A stretch of 64,000 nucleotides of DNA from Streptomyces fildesensis (lineage in GTDB: Bacteria > Actinomycetota > Actinomycetes > Streptomycetales > Streptomycetaceae), in contig NZ_JAAIKO010000004.1 in the NCBI RefSeq assembly GCF_016107395.1, positions 390,229-454,228 of the forward strand, given 5' to 3'. This document shows positions 7,944 to 17,383 of the stretch, one piece after another. How positions within the stretch are numbered: position 1 is the stretch's first letter; each line of letters begins with the position of its first letter. The position numbers and the translations under genes were made by a program. Below the pieces are notes generated by a model that worked only from the letters and a program-made list of their open reading frames with translations, had not been told where the DNA came from and did no database searches.

Positions 7944-8954
7944 CTACTTCTCGCTGTCGAGGTGGGCCATCTGTGCCTGCGGGTAGCGCGCGCCCGCTGC
8001 CGCTCCCGCAGGGACCGCGGCCTCGATGGCCGCGAGGTCGGCCGCGTCGAAGGTGACGTCGAGGGCGCCGAGCGCCTCGGTGAGGCGGTCGCGGCGGCGC
8101 GCGCCGACGAGGGGGACGATGTCGGGGCCCTGCGCCAGCACCCAGCCGATCGCGGCCTGCGCGACGGTGACGCCCTTGGCCCCGGCGATCTTGCGGAGCG
8201 CCTCGACGAGGTCGAGGTTGCGGTCCAGGTTGTCGCCGGAGAAGCGCGGGCTCATGCCGCGGAAGTCGCCGGTGGCGCTGCTCCGGGCGGAGCGCTCGCG
8301 GGTCCAGTGGCCGCTGAGCAGTCCTCGGGAGAGGACGCCGTAGGCCGTGACGCCGATGCCCAGTTCGCGGGCGGTCGGCAGGATGTCGGCCTCGATGCCG
8401 CGGGAGAAGAGCGAGTACTCGATCTGCAGGTCCGAGATCGGAGCGGTGGCCGCGGCCCGGCGCAGGGCGTCCGCGCCGACCTCGGAGAGGCCGATGTGGC
8501 GGACGTGGCCTGCCTGGACCTGGTCGGCGATGGCGCCGACGGTCTCCTCGATCGGTACGTCGGGGTCGACGCGGGCGATCCGGTAGATGTCGATGTGGTC
8601 GGTGCCGAGGCGGTTGAGCGAGTAGGCGAGGAAGTTCTTCACGGCGGCGGGCCGGCCGTCGTAGCCGGACCAGCCGCCGTCGATGTCGCGCAGCGCGCCG
8701 AACTTGACGCTGATGACGGCCTGGTCGCGGCCCTGGGAGCTGCTGCGCAGGGCGTCACGGATGAGGAGTTCGTTGTGGCCCATGCCGTAGAAGTCACCGG
8801 TGTCGATGAGGGTGACGCCGGCGTCGAGTGCGGCGTGGATGGTGGCGGTCGACTCGGCGTCGTCACTGACGCCGTAGAGGGCCGACATGCCCATGGCGCC
8901 GAGGCCGAGGGCGGAGACGGAGGGGCCGGTGGTTCCGAGGGTGCGCTTCAGCAC
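7944..8954 (-). CDS. Aldo/keto reductase
   Basis: This 336-residue NADPH-dependent oxidoreductase has the AKR (beta/alpha)8 barrel. It begins LKRTLGTTGPSVSALGLGAM and contains the catalytic segment DTGDFYGMGHNE (Asp, Tyr) near residue 50-60 and VISVKFG with the catalytic lysine. The cofactor-binding C-terminal part includes GARRRDRLTEALGALDVTFD. GTG at 8954 was chosen because AAGGAG sits 7-12 bp upstream; the longer frame would read through an operator-like palindrome. It lies downstream of an MFS gene on the same strand, 74 bp away. The substrate is unknown. Confidence 0.9.
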   Translation of the reverse strand: MLKRTLGTTGPSVSALGLGAMGMSALYGVSDDAESTATIHAALDAGVTLIDTGDFYGMGHNELLIRDALRSSSQGRDQAVISVKFGALRDIDGGWSGYDGRPAAVKNFLAYSLNRLGTDHIDIYRIARVDPDVPIEETVGAIADQVQAGHVRHIGLSEVGADALRRAAATAPISDLQIEYSLFSRGIEADILPTARELGIGVTAYGVLSRGLLSGHWTRERSARSSATGDFRGMSPRFSGDNLDRNLDLVEALRKIAGAKGVTVAQAAIGWVLAQGPDIVPLVGARRRDRLTEALGALDVTFDAADLAAIEAAVPAGAAAGARYPQAQMAHLDSEK

Positions 8955-9000
8955 GGGGTGCTCCTTGGACGAGGGGGTGACTGAAGCATGGCATATGGAG

Positions 9001-9022
9001 TGACAGATTTCAATATTTGTCA
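9001..9022. promoter_or_regulatory. Operator-like palindrome upstream of the aldo/keto reductase
   Basis: TGACAGATTTCAATATTTGTCA is an imperfect palindrome (TGACAgAT ... ATtTGTCA) with arms of 8 bp and one mismatch. It lies in the AT-rich 74-bp gap between the MFS stop and the reductase start. Its size and symmetry fit a MarR/HxlR/TetR operator. The binding regulator is unknown; the TetR encoded at 6923 is one candidate. Confidence 0.55.
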
Positions 9023-9028
9023 TTCAGT

Positions 9029-10531
9029 TTAGGAGACATGGCGCGGGAGTCGCAGGCTGAGCAGGATCGTCAGGGCGATCGCGCCGAGCTGCACGAGCAG
9101 GGTGATGACCAGGGCGTTCCGCATGCCGGCCGACGGGATCAGGGCGAGGAAGAGGGTGCCGAGCGTCGCCACGCCGAGGGCGAGGGCGGACTGCTGGGTG
9201 GTGACCATGACGCCGCTGCCGACGCCCGCGCGCTCGGCGGGCACCTCCGCGAGGACGATGCGGAAGAGCACCGGGAGCTGCAGGCCCTGGCCGAAGCCGG
9301 CCACCGCCATGCCCGGGGCGAGGGAGAGGCCGTTCAGGTGCCGCCAGTCGTGCAGGGCCGCGGCGACCAGGAGGAGGAGGCCGAGTGCCTGGATCAGGCC
9401 GCCGACCGTGACCACCCGGCTGCCGTACCGCGCGACCAGGCGCGGGCCCATCAGGGAGGCGGCGAAGAACGTGACGGCGAGCGGCGCCATCGCCATGCCG
9501 GCCGCGACCGGGCCGAAGGCCAGGCCCTGCTGCAGGGCCACCGCCATCACCAGCATGAAGCCGCCGAAGCCGATGGAGAACGGGACGACGAGCGGCAGTC
9601 CGCGCCGGATGCCGGGCAGTTGGAAGAGGCTCGGCGGCACCAGCGGGGTGCGGCCCTGCCGGTCCGCGCGGCGCTCGACCGCGTAGAAGGCGCAGGCCGC
9701 GAACGGGAAGGCGGCGAGCGAGATCCAGGTCCACAGCGGCCAGCCGGAGGCGCGGCCCTCGGTCAGCGGCGCCAGCAGCGTCACCAGGGAGACGGCCAGC
9801 AGGACGGTGCCCGGGACGTCGATCGGGGTGGGGCGCTCGGAGCGGGTCTCGGGGATGGTGCGGGCCGCCAGGACCAGGCCGATCAGGGCGACCGGCACGT
9901 TCACCAGGAACACCGCGCGCCATCCGGTGCCCGCGATGTCGGCGGCCACCAGGACGCCGCCGAGGATCTGCCCGGCGACCATCGACAGGCCGGCCGTGGC
10001 GCCGTACAGGCTGAGCGCGCGGGCGCGCCGCGGTCCTGCGGTGGAGGACTGGATGGTGGCGAGCACCTGGGGGAGCATCAGCGCGGCCGCGGCGCCCTGC
10101 GCCACCCGGGCGCCGACCAGCGTCCAGGCGTCCGGCGCGAGGCCGCAGGCCAGCGAGGTCAGGCCGAAGGCGGCCATCCCGGCGAGGAAGAGCCGGCGGC
10201 GGCCGAACATGTCGCCGAGCCGCCCGCCGAGCACCAGGAGCACGGCGTACGCGGTGCCGTAGCCGGCCACCACCAGCTCCAGCAGGGCCGGTCCGGCGGC
10301 GAGGTCGCGGTCGATGGTCGGCAGCGCGACGTTGACGATGAAGAAGTCGATCAGTGGCAGGGCCGCGCCGAGCAGCACGGTGAACAGGCCGAGTGCGGTC
10401 AGTACAGGACCGGCCGGAGCGGCGGGGCCCGTGGTGGCCGGGGGAGTGCCGATGCGCGTCACCCGGGGCAGGACCAGGGCGCGGGAGGGGAGGACGGGAG
10501 TACGTTCCATTGGGGTCACGTGAGCAACCAT
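9029..10531 (-). CDS. MFS drug/proton antiporter, DHA2 (14-TMS) type
   Basis: This 500-residue major facilitator resembles EmrB/QacA exporters: multiple hydrophobic helices begin at VLTALGLFTVLLGAALPLID, motif A-like GGRLGDMFGRRRLFLAG is near residue 100, and antiporter motif C is of the GPxxGG kind (GQILGGVLVA). The start is uncertain: ATGs at 10531 and 10510 both lack a clear ribosome site and both precede helix 1. It is divergent from the XRE/MmyB-type regulator at 10621, an arrangement typical of a pump controlled by its neighbour. The substrate cannot be inferred. Confidence 0.88.
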   Translation of the reverse strand: MVAHVTPMERTPVLPSRALVLPRVTRIGTPPATTGPAAPAGPVLTALGLFTVLLGAALPLIDFFIVNVALPTIDRDLAAGPALLELVVAGYGTAYAVLLVLGGRLGDMFGRRRLFLAGMAAFGLTSLACGLAPDAWTLVGARVAQGAAAALMLPQVLATIQSSTAGPRRARALSLYGATAGLSMVAGQILGGVLVAADIAGTGWRAVFLVNVPVALIGLVLAARTIPETRSERPTPIDVPGTVLLAVSLVTLLAPLTEGRASGWPLWTWISLAAFPFAACAFYAVERRADRQGRTPLVPPSLFQLPGIRRGLPLVVPFSIGFGGFMLVMAVALQQGLAFGPVAAGMAMAPLAVTFFAASLMGPRLVARYGSRVVTVGGLIQALGLLLLVAAALHDWRHLNGLSLAPGMAVAGFGQGLQLPVLFRIVLAEVPAERAGVGSGVMVTTQQSALALGVATLGTLFLALIPSAGMRNALVITLLVQLGAIALTILLSLRLPRHVS

Positions 10532-10606
10532 GCGCCGGTTTTCAGGGTGGTACCAGAGAGCGTTTATCCAGGTATAAGAACCACCACGCAACTGGCTCCG
10601 CGATCC

Positions 10607-10625
10607 GGCATGCTGGAAGCATGCC
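10607..10625. promoter_or_regulatory. Palindrome overlapping the XRE regulator start codon
   Basis: GGCATGCTGGAAGCATGCC has perfect 7-bp arms around TGGAA, and the right arm contains the ATG of the regulator gene. A site here would fit autoregulation of the divergent regulator/MFS pair. That is inference from symmetry and position only. Confidence 0.45.
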
Positions 10626-11532
10626 TACGACGACGCCCCCCGCGCAGCACGAGTCGGACGCCGACATCAAGCGGCGCGAGCTCGCCTCGTTCCTGCGCAG
10701 CCGCCGCGAGCGCATCGCTCCCGAGCAGGTCGGACTGCCGGCGGGGCGGCGGCGCCGCACGCCCGGGCTGCGCCGCGAGGAGGTCGCGGGGCTCGCCGCG
10801 GTCGGCGTCACCTGGTACACGTGGCTGGAGCAGGCCCGGGACATCCAGGTGTCCGCGCAGGTCGCGGACGCGATCGCCCGCGCCCTGATGCTCGATCCGA
10901 ACGAGCGCGTGCACCTGTTCACCCTCGCCGGGGTCGCCGACCCCAGCCCCTTCGCGGACTGCCCCGGCATGTCGGACCAGATCCGTCTGATGCTGGAGCA
11001 GCTGGAACCGCTGCCCGCCTTCGTCGCCAACAGCCGGCACGACGTGATCGCGTACAACCGCACCTACGGGCGGCTGGTCGACGATCTGGACGCGCGGCCC
11101 TTCGAGGACCGCAACATCATGTGGCTCGCCTTCACCGACCCGGCCTGGCGCGAGGCGCTGATCGACCGGGAAGAGGTGATCCGGCTGATGGCCGCCAAAT
11201 TCCGGTCGGCGATGGCCGAGCACCTGGCGGAGCCGGCCTGGAAGTCGCTCCTCAAGCGCCTCCAGCAGGCGTCACCGGAGTTCTGCGAGGCGTGGGACCG
11301 CCATGAGGTGCTCCAGCCGGACAACCGCTCCAAGCGCTATCTGAACCCGCAGGTCGGGCTGCTCACCTTCGACTTCACCCATCTGTGGCTCGGCCCGCGC
11401 TCCGGGCCGCGGCTCGTGACGTACACCCCGGCGGACGAGGTGACGCGTACCCGGCTGCAGCGGCTGTACGAGCTGTGCGGCCCTGCCGCGAGTGACGCGC
11501 GGCCCGTTCTCGCGTCGGCGGGCCGGTCGTAG
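10621..11532 (+). CDS. XRE-family regulator with MmyB-like ligand domain
   Basis: A 303-residue regulator with an N-terminal helix-turn-helix (KRRELASFLRSRRERIAPEQ, then RRTPGLRREEVAGLAAVGVT and YTWLEQ) spanning residues 20-85. The C-terminal domain is of the MmyB ligand-binding type (ANSRHDVIAYNRTYGRLV, then RLMAAKFRSAMAEH and LTFDFTHLWL). This family is very numerous in Streptomyces and often sits divergent to a reductase or efflux gene, as here with the MFS gene. A palindrome overlaps its start codon. The ligand is unknown. Confidence 0.92.
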   Translation: MPTTTPPAQHESDADIKRRELASFLRSRRERIAPEQVGLPAGRRRRTPGLRREEVAGLAAVGVTWYTWLEQARDIQVSAQVADAIARALMLDPNERVHLFTLAGVADPSPFADCPGMSDQIRLMLEQLEPLPAFVANSRHDVIAYNRTYGRLVDDLDARPFEDRNIMWLAFTDPAWREALIDREEVIRLMAAKFRSAMAEHLAEPAWKSLLKRLQQASPEFCEAWDRHEVLQPDNRSKRYLNPQVGLLTFDFTHLWLGPRSGPRLVTYTPADEVTRTRLQRLYELCGPAASDARPVLASAGRS

Positions 11533-12957
11533 TCAGGAGTTCGTGACCGCTTCGGTCCCGACGGTCAGGGGCGCCGGTTCCCGGAACCGCGCCGCGGCCC
11601 GTTCCGCGGTCCCGGCGGCCCAGCGGCCGGTGGTCAGCGTGCCGAGGAGCAGGACGACGGCGCCGCAGCCCGCGATGATCCACCAGGCGGTGGTGTGCAG
11701 CCCGGCGGCGATGGCGGCGCCGATCACGGCGACCCCGAGCGACTGCCCGACCTGGCGGCTGGTGGAGGCGACGGCGGCGGCCACCCCGGCCTGCGAGCGC
11801 GGCATCCCGGACACGGCGGTGTTGGTGATCGGCGCGTTGACCAGACCGAACCCGATGCCGAAGAGGACGTACGAGGTGAACAGCAGTGTGTTGGAGGACT
11901 CGGCGTCCAGGGCCGCGAACATCACACCGCTGATCGTCATCGCCGTACCCGCGAGCACCAGCGACAGCCGTGGCCCCCGGTTGCCGACCAGCCGCCCGGA
12001 CAGCGGGGCGAAGACCAGGCACATGACGGCCATCGGCAGCATGTAGAGCCCGGCGTCGAGGGCGGAGAGACCGCGGGTGTTCTGCAGGTACAGGGTGTTG
12101 AGGAAGAGGAAGCCGCCGAGCGCCGCGAACGCGCTCACCGCTATGACCGTCGCGCCGCTGAAGGGCGCGCTACGGAAGAAGCCGAGCTCGATCAGCGGGT
12201 CCACGCGGCGCCGCTCGTAGCTGAGCAGCCCGGCGAGCGAGCCGATGGCGACCGCCAGGCAGCCGAGGATCAGCGCCGACGTCCAGCCCGCGTCCGGCGC
12301 CTCGATGATCGCGTACGTCAGGGAGCCGAGCAGGGCGATGACGAACAGCTGGCCGACCGGGTCCACCCGGCGCGGCTTGGGGGCGCGCGACTCGGGCACG
12401 TAGCGGGCGGTCAGGGCCAGCGCGAGCAGTCCGACCGGGAGGTTGATCCAGAAGATGGAACGCCAGCCGACGGTCTGCACGAGCAGTCCGCCGAGCACCG
12501 GGCCCGCCGCCATGCTGACGCCGACGACGCCGCCCCACACCCCGATCGCGCGGGCGCGCTCCCGGGGGTCGGTGAAGGTGTTGGTGATGATCGACATCGC
12601 GACGGGGTTGAGCATCGAGCCGCCGACCGCCTGCACCATCCGGAAGACGACCAGCCAGTTGAGGCTGGGCGCCAGGCTGCAGAGCACCGAGCCCGCGGTG
12701 AAGAGCACCAGACCGGTCTGGAAGACCCGGCGGCGGCCGATCCGGTCGGCCGTCGAGCCGGCCAGCATCAGCAGCGAGGCCAGCACCAGCGTGTACGCGT
12801 CGATCGTCCACTGCAGACCGGAGACCGAGGCGTGCAGTTCCTTCTGCAGGGAGGGCAGCGCCACATTGAGGATGGTGTTGTCGAGGCTGACCATGAGCAG
12901 GCTCATGCAGCAGATCGCCAGCACGAGCATGCGGCGCCGGGGGCTCAGTTCCGGCAC
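11533..12957 (-). CDS. MFS drug efflux transporter, DHA2 type
   Basis: This 474-residue exporter of the EmrB/QacA family has helix 1 MLVLAICCMSLLMVSLDNTI, with the D1 motif LDxTIxNVALP typical of DHA2 proteins. Motif A (GSTADRIGRRRVFQTG) is near residue 75 and motif C (GPVLGGLLVQTVGWR) near residue 150. GTG at 12957 follows AGGAGG at good spacing, while the upstream frame has none. Its stop is adjacent to the convergent regulator stop with no gap. It is divergent from dusB. It resembles the MFS protein at 9029 only at the family level. Confidence 0.9.
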   Translation of the reverse strand: MPELSPRRRMLVLAICCMSLLMVSLDNTILNVALPSLQKELHASVSGLQWTIDAYTLVLASLLMLAGSTADRIGRRRVFQTGLVLFTAGSVLCSLAPSLNWLVVFRMVQAVGGSMLNPVAMSIITNTFTDPRERARAIGVWGGVVGVSMAAGPVLGGLLVQTVGWRSIFWINLPVGLLALALTARYVPESRAPKPRRVDPVGQLFVIALLGSLTYAIIEAPDAGWTSALILGCLAVAIGSLAGLLSYERRRVDPLIELGFFRSAPFSGATVIAVSAFAALGGFLFLNTLYLQNTRGLSALDAGLYMLPMAVMCLVFAPLSGRLVGNRGPRLSLVLAGTAMTISGVMFAALDAESSNTLLFTSYVLFGIGFGLVNAPITNTAVSGMPRSQAGVAAAVASTSRQVGQSLGVAVIGAAIAAGLHTTAWWIIAGCGAVVLLLGTLTTGRWAAGTAERAAARFREPAPLTVGTEAVTNS

Positions 12958-13061
12958 TTGGGCCTCCTGGGATCGGCCGTTCTCCGCCCTCGTGGCCAAG
13001 GGCACACATATACGTGAACGGTACATCGAAATCCCCGTCCGGCGTACGCGACAATGGGGCC

Positions 13062-14204
13062 ATGACCGCTGACGCCACCATGCCACTTCAGATCGGCCCG
13101 CACACGGTGTCGCCGCCCGTGGTGCTCGCCCCCATGGCCGGCATCACCAACGCGCCCTTCCGCACGCTGTGCCGTGAGTTCTCCGGCGGCAAGGGGTTGT
13201 TCGTCAGCGAGATGATCACCACCCGCGCCCTCGTCGAGCGGGACTCCAAGACGCTGCGGCTGATCCGCTTCGACGCGACCGAGAAGCCGCGCTCCATCCA
13301 GCTCTACGGCGTCGACCCGGTGACCGTCGGCAAGGCCGTCCGCATGATCGCGGACGAGGGCCTGGCCGACCACATCGACCTCAACTTCGGCTGCCCGGTC
13401 CCCAAGGTGACCCGCAAGGGCGGCGGCTCGGCCCTCCCGTACAAGCGGAACCTGCTGCGCTCCATCCTGCGCGAGGCGGTCGGCAACGCGGGCGACCTGC
13501 CGGTCACCATCAAGATGCGCAAGGGCATCGACGACGACCACCTGACGTACCTCGACGCGGGCCGGATCGCGGTCGAGGAGGGCGTCACCGCGGTCGCCCT
13601 GCACGGCCGCACCGCCGCACAGCACTACGGCGGCACCGCCGACTGGGACGCCATCGCCCGCCTCAAGGAGCACGTCCCGGAGATCCCGGTGCTCGGCAAC
13701 GGCGACATCTGGCGCGCCGACGACGCGCTGCGCATGATGCGCGAGACCGGCGCCGACGGCGTCGTGGTCGGCCGCGGCTGCCTCGGCCGCCCCTGGATCT
13801 TCGGCGACCTGGTCAGCGCCATGGAGGGCGGGGACGCCCAGGCCCGGCCGACCTTCAAGGAGGTCGCCGTCGTCATGCGGCGGCACGCCGAGCTGCTCGG
13901 CGAGTGGATCGGCGACGAGGAGCGCGGAGTGATCGACTTCCGCAAGCACGTCGCCTGGTACACCAAGGGCTTCTCGGTCGGCTCCCAGCTGCGCCGCAGC
14001 CTCGCCGTCTCTTCCTCCCTCGCCGAGCTGGACGAGCACCTGGCCGCCGTGGACCTCGACCAGCCCTGGCCCGAGAGCGCCGAGGGCCCGCGCGGCCGCA
14101 CCGCGGGCAACAACCGCGTCGTCCTCCCGGACGGCTGGCTGAACGACCCGTACGACTGCGCCGCCGTCAGCCCGGAAGCCGAACTGGACACGTCGGGCGG
14201 CTGA
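13062..14204 (+). CDS. dusB: tRNA-dihydrouridine synthase, DusB family
   Basis: This 380-residue FMN enzyme reduces uridines in the tRNA D-loop. The TIM barrel carries the N-terminal motif VVLAPMAGITNAPFR at about residues 20-35 and the catalytic cysteine in LNFGCPVPKVTRKGG near residue 110. It also has the FMN-phosphate motif GNGDIWRADDALRMM, then GVVVGRGCLGRPWIF, near residues 215-250. The start at 13062 matches the family; an upstream in-frame ATG would add 16 unconserved residues. It is convergent with nothing and followed by a long leader for ppdK. Confidence 0.95.
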   Translation: MTADATMPLQIGPHTVSPPVVLAPMAGITNAPFRTLCREFSGGKGLFVSEMITTRALVERDSKTLRLIRFDATEKPRSIQLYGVDPVTVGKAVRMIADEGLADHIDLNFGCPVPKVTRKGGGSALPYKRNLLRSILREAVGNAGDLPVTIKMRKGIDDDHLTYLDAGRIAVEEGVTAVALHGRTAAQHYGGTADWDAIARLKEHVPEIPVLGNGDIWRADDALRMMRETGADGVVVGRGCLGRPWIFGDLVSAMEGGDAQARPTFKEVAVVMRRHAELLGEWIGDEERGVIDFRKHVAWYTKGFSVGSQLRRSLAVSSSLAELDEHLAAVDLDQPWPESAEGPRGRTAGNNRVVLPDGWLNDPYDCAAVSPEAELDTSGG

Positions 14205-14644
14205 CGTCCTCGCCGGACGTCCTCGCCGTCCTCGGGCGTCCGAAAGGTGAGATGGGGCGTCCAGCGGGGCCTCCGGGACCGCGTGATTCACGCCACGTTT
14301 GATGGGGGTTGCGCTCAAATGAGCGCAGAGGCATGACTGCATCTCTCCAAAGGATGGCACTCAGTGCCATCCCGGCTTCTCCACTTGATCAACGATTTCT
14401 CACGCAGGGTGATCTCTGATGGGTGATCGCACCACGCTGCGCGGTCGTCGATTCGACAAGTGAACGGAATCCGGTGTGGATCACCGGGGCGCGTTACTTT
14501 CGATCTAGTGGCAGACGGGTGGTTACGGCCGTCTGATGTGGTGATGGACGTGCTGCAAAGCCTTGGGAATGGGTACGCTCCCCGCCGTCAGGGCATCCCT
14601 CCCCCAGACCCTGTCCGGGGGGACCTCACGAGGAGTCGAGTCCC
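14205..14644. promoter_or_regulatory. 440-bp leader/promoter region of ppdK with several hairpins
   Basis: There is no convincing gene here. Visible structures are TGCGCTCA-AA-TGAGCGCA at 14310-14327, GGATGGCAC-TCA-GTGCCATCC at 14352-14372, a CCGGTG/CACCGG stem near 14471-14486, CAGACGG/CCGTCTG near 14512-14537, and a CCCCC/GGGGG stem near 14602-14623 just before the GAGGAG ribosome site. The first two could end dusB transcription; the later ones could belong to a structured 5' leader of ppdK. No known riboswitch is recognised. Confidence 0.5.
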
Positions 14645-17356
14645 GTGTCGGAACAGGTATCGCAGAAGTTCGTCTACGACTTCACTGAGGGCAACAAGGA
14701 ACTCAAGGACCTGCTCGGCGGAAAAGGTGCGAACCTCGCCGAGATGACCAACCTCGGTCTGCCCGTCCCTCCGGGCTTCGTCATCACGACCGAGGCGTGC
14801 AAGGTCTACCTGGACTCCGGCCACGAACCGGCGGAGCTCCGCGACGAGGTGAGTGCGCACCTCGACGCCCTCGAGCAGAAGATGGGCAAGAAGCTCGGGC
14901 AGCCGGACAACCCGCTGCTGGTGTCCGTGCGGTCCGGGGCCAAGTTCTCCATGCCCGGCATGATGGACACCGTCCTGAACATCGGCATGTCCGACGCCTC
15001 GGTGGCCGGGCTCGCCGCCCAGGCCGGGGACGAGCGCTTCGCGTGGGACTCCTACCGCCGGCTGCTGCAGATGTTCGGCAAGACCGTCATGGGCGTGGAC
15101 GGCGAGCTCTTCGAGGAGGCCCTCGAGGAGATCAAGCGCGCCAAGGGCGCCGAGAGCGACCTCGGGCTCGACGCGGCCGACCTCCAGCAGCTCGTGGAGG
15201 AGTTCAAGGGCATCGTGCTCAAGGAGACGGGCCGCGAGTTCCCGCAGGAGCCGCGTGAGCAGATGGACCTCGCCGTGCGCGCGGTCTTCGACTCGTGGAA
15301 CACCGACCGCGCCAAGCTCTACCGCCGCCAGGAGCGCATCCCCGGCGACCTCGGCACGGCCGTCAACATCTGCTCCATGGTCTTCGGCAACCTCGGCCCC
15401 GACTCGGGCACCGGCGTCGCCTTCACCCGTGACCCGGCTACCGGCCACCAGGGCGTCTACGGCGACTACCTGCAGAACGCGCAGGGCGAGGACGTCGTCG
15501 CGGGTATCCGCAACACCGTGCCGCTCGCCGATCTCGAAGGCCTCGACAAGGCGTCGTACGACCAGCTCATGCAGATCATGACGACGCTCGAAACGCACTA
15601 CAAGGACCTGTGCGACATCGAGTTCACCATCGAGCGCGGCCATCTGTGGATGCTGCAGACCCGCGTCGGCAAGCGCACGGCGGCGGCCGCCTTCCGGATC
15701 GCCACCCAGCTCGTCGACCAGGGCCTGATCGACGAGGCCGAGGCGCTGCAGCGGGTCAACGGAGCGCAGCTCGCGCAGCTGATGTTCCCGCGCTTCGAGG
15801 AGGACTCGAAGGTCACGCGGCTCGGCTGGGGCATCGCCGCCTCGCCCGGCGCGGCCGTCGGCAAGGCCGTCTTCGACTCGTACACCGCCGTCAAGTGGTC
15901 GCGGTCCGGCGAGAAGGTCATCCTGATCCGCCGCGAGACCAACCCGGACGACCTCAACGGCATGATCGCCGCCGAGGGGATCCTGACCTCACGCGGCGGC
16001 AAGACCTCGCACGCCGCCGTCGTCGCCCGCGGCATGGGCAAGACCTGTGTGTGCGGCGCCGAGGAGCTGGAGGTCGACACCAAGCGGCGCCGGATGACCG
16101 CGCCGGGCGGGATCGTCATCGAGGAGGGCGACGTCGTCTCCATCGACGGCTCCTCCGGCAAGGTCTACCTCGGTGAGGTGCCGGTCGTCCCGTCCCCGGT
16201 CGTCGAGTACTTCGAGGGCCGGATGCACGCGGGCGCCGACGACGCCGACGAACTCGTCCAGGCCGTGCACCGGATCATGGCCTACGCCGACCGGGTCCGC
16301 CGGCTGCGGGTACGGGCCAACGCCGACAACGCCGAGGACGCCAACCGCGCGCGGCGCTTCGGCGCCCAGGGCATCGGCCTGTGCCGTACCGAGCACATGT
16401 TCCTCGGCGAGCGGCGCGAGCTGGTCGAGCGGCTGATCCTCGCCGACACCGACAGCGAGCGCGACGAGGCACTGGGTGCCTTGCTGCCGCTGCAGAAGGC
16501 CGACTTCATCGAGCTCTTCGAGGCGATGGACGGCCTGCCGGTGACGGTGCGCCTCCTCGACCCGCCGCTGCACGAGTTCCTGCCCGACATCACCGAGCTG
16601 TCGGTGCGGGTGGCGCTCGCGGAGTCCCGCAAGGACGCCAACGAGAACGATCTGCGCCTGCTGCAGGCCGTCCACAAGCTCCACGAGCAGAACCCGATGC
16701 TCGGCCTGCGCGGTGTCCGGCTCGGCCTCGTCATCCCCGGTCTGTTCTCGATGCAGGTACGGGCGATCGCCGAAGCGGCCGCGCACCGCAAGAACATGAA
16801 GGGCGATCCGCGTCCGGAGATCATGATTCCGCTCGTGGGCACCGTCCAGGAGCTGGAGATCGTCCGCGAGGAGGCCGAGAAGGTCATCGCCGAGGTGGAG
16901 GCCGCCACCGGCATAAACCTCAAGCTGACGCTCGGCACGATGATCGAACTGCCGCGCGCCGCGCTGACCGCGGGCCAGATCGCCGAGGCCGCGGAGTTCT
17001 TCTCCTTCGGCACGAACGACCTGACCCAGACGGTGTGGGGCTTCTCCCGCGACGACGTGGAGGCCTCGTTCTTCACCGCGTACCTGGAGAAGGGCATCTT
17101 CGGCGTCTCCCCGTTCGAGACCATCGACCGGGACGGTGTCGGCGCCCTCATCCGCTCCGCCTGCGAAGCCGGCCGCGCGGCGCGCCCCGGCCTCAAGCTC
17201 GGCGTCTGCGGCGAGCACGGCGGCGACCCCGAGTCCGTCCACTTCTTCCACGAGGTCGGACTCGACTACGTCTCCTGCTCCCCGTTCCGCATCCCGGTGG
17301 CCCGCCTCGAAGCGGGCCGCGCGGCGGCGGACCCGTCCGGCAACGACAGCCGGTGA
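14645..17356 (+). CDS. ppdK: Pyruvate, phosphate dikinase
   Basis: This 903-residue enzyme interconverts pyruvate + ATP + Pi and PEP + AMP + PPi in the cytosol. Residues 1-350 form the ATP-grasp nucleotide-binding domain (GGKGANLAEMTNLGLPVPPG, then VRSGAKFSMPGMMDTVLNIG). The swivelling domain carries the phospho-histidine in GGKTSHAAVVARGMG near residue 455. The C-terminal PEP/pyruvate barrel ends with GVCGEHGGDP, which contains the catalytic cysteine. The length is usual for the family. GTG at 14645 follows GAGGAG. A strong terminator follows the stop. Confidence 0.97.
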   Translation: MSEQVSQKFVYDFTEGNKELKDLLGGKGANLAEMTNLGLPVPPGFVITTEACKVYLDSGHEPAELRDEVSAHLDALEQKMGKKLGQPDNPLLVSVRSGAKFSMPGMMDTVLNIGMSDASVAGLAAQAGDERFAWDSYRRLLQMFGKTVMGVDGELFEEALEEIKRAKGAESDLGLDAADLQQLVEEFKGIVLKETGREFPQEPREQMDLAVRAVFDSWNTDRAKLYRRQERIPGDLGTAVNICSMVFGNLGPDSGTGVAFTRDPATGHQGVYGDYLQNAQGEDVVAGIRNTVPLADLEGLDKASYDQLMQIMTTLETHYKDLCDIEFTIERGHLWMLQTRVGKRTAAAAFRIATQLVDQGLIDEAEALQRVNGAQLAQLMFPRFEEDSKVTRLGWGIAASPGAAVGKAVFDSYTAVKWSRSGEKVILIRRETNPDDLNGMIAAEGILTSRGGKTSHAAVVARGMGKTCVCGAEELEVDTKRRRMTAPGGIVIEEGDVVSIDGSSGKVYLGEVPVVPSPVVEYFEGRMHAGADDADELVQAVHRIMAYADRVRRLRVRANADNAEDANRARRFGAQGIGLCRTEHMFLGERRELVERLILADTDSERDEALGALLPLQKADFIELFEAMDGLPVTVRLLDPPLHEFLPDITELSVRVALAESRKDANENDLRLLQAVHKLHEQNPMLGLRGVRLGLVIPGLFSMQVRAIAEAAAHRKNMKGDPRPEIMIPLVGTVQELEIVREEAEKVIAEVEAATGINLKLTLGTMIELPRAALTAGQIAEAAEFFSFGTNDLTQTVWGFSRDDVEASFFTAYLEKGIFGVSPFETIDRDGVGALIRSACEAGRAARPGLKLGVCGEHGGDPESVHFFHEVGLDYVSCSPFRIPVARLEAGRAAADPSGNDSR

Positions 17357-17383
17357 CCCCGTAGAACCATCTCCACCCTCACC

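Noticed and set aside
9017..10888. 623-codon plus-strand frame opposite the MFS gene
   Set aside because: Charged repetitive translation without a recognisable domain; the minus strand gives a clean 14-helix transporter.
15989..17251. Long minus-strand frame opposite ppdK
   Set aside because: A shadow of the conserved PEP-utilising domains on the plus strand.
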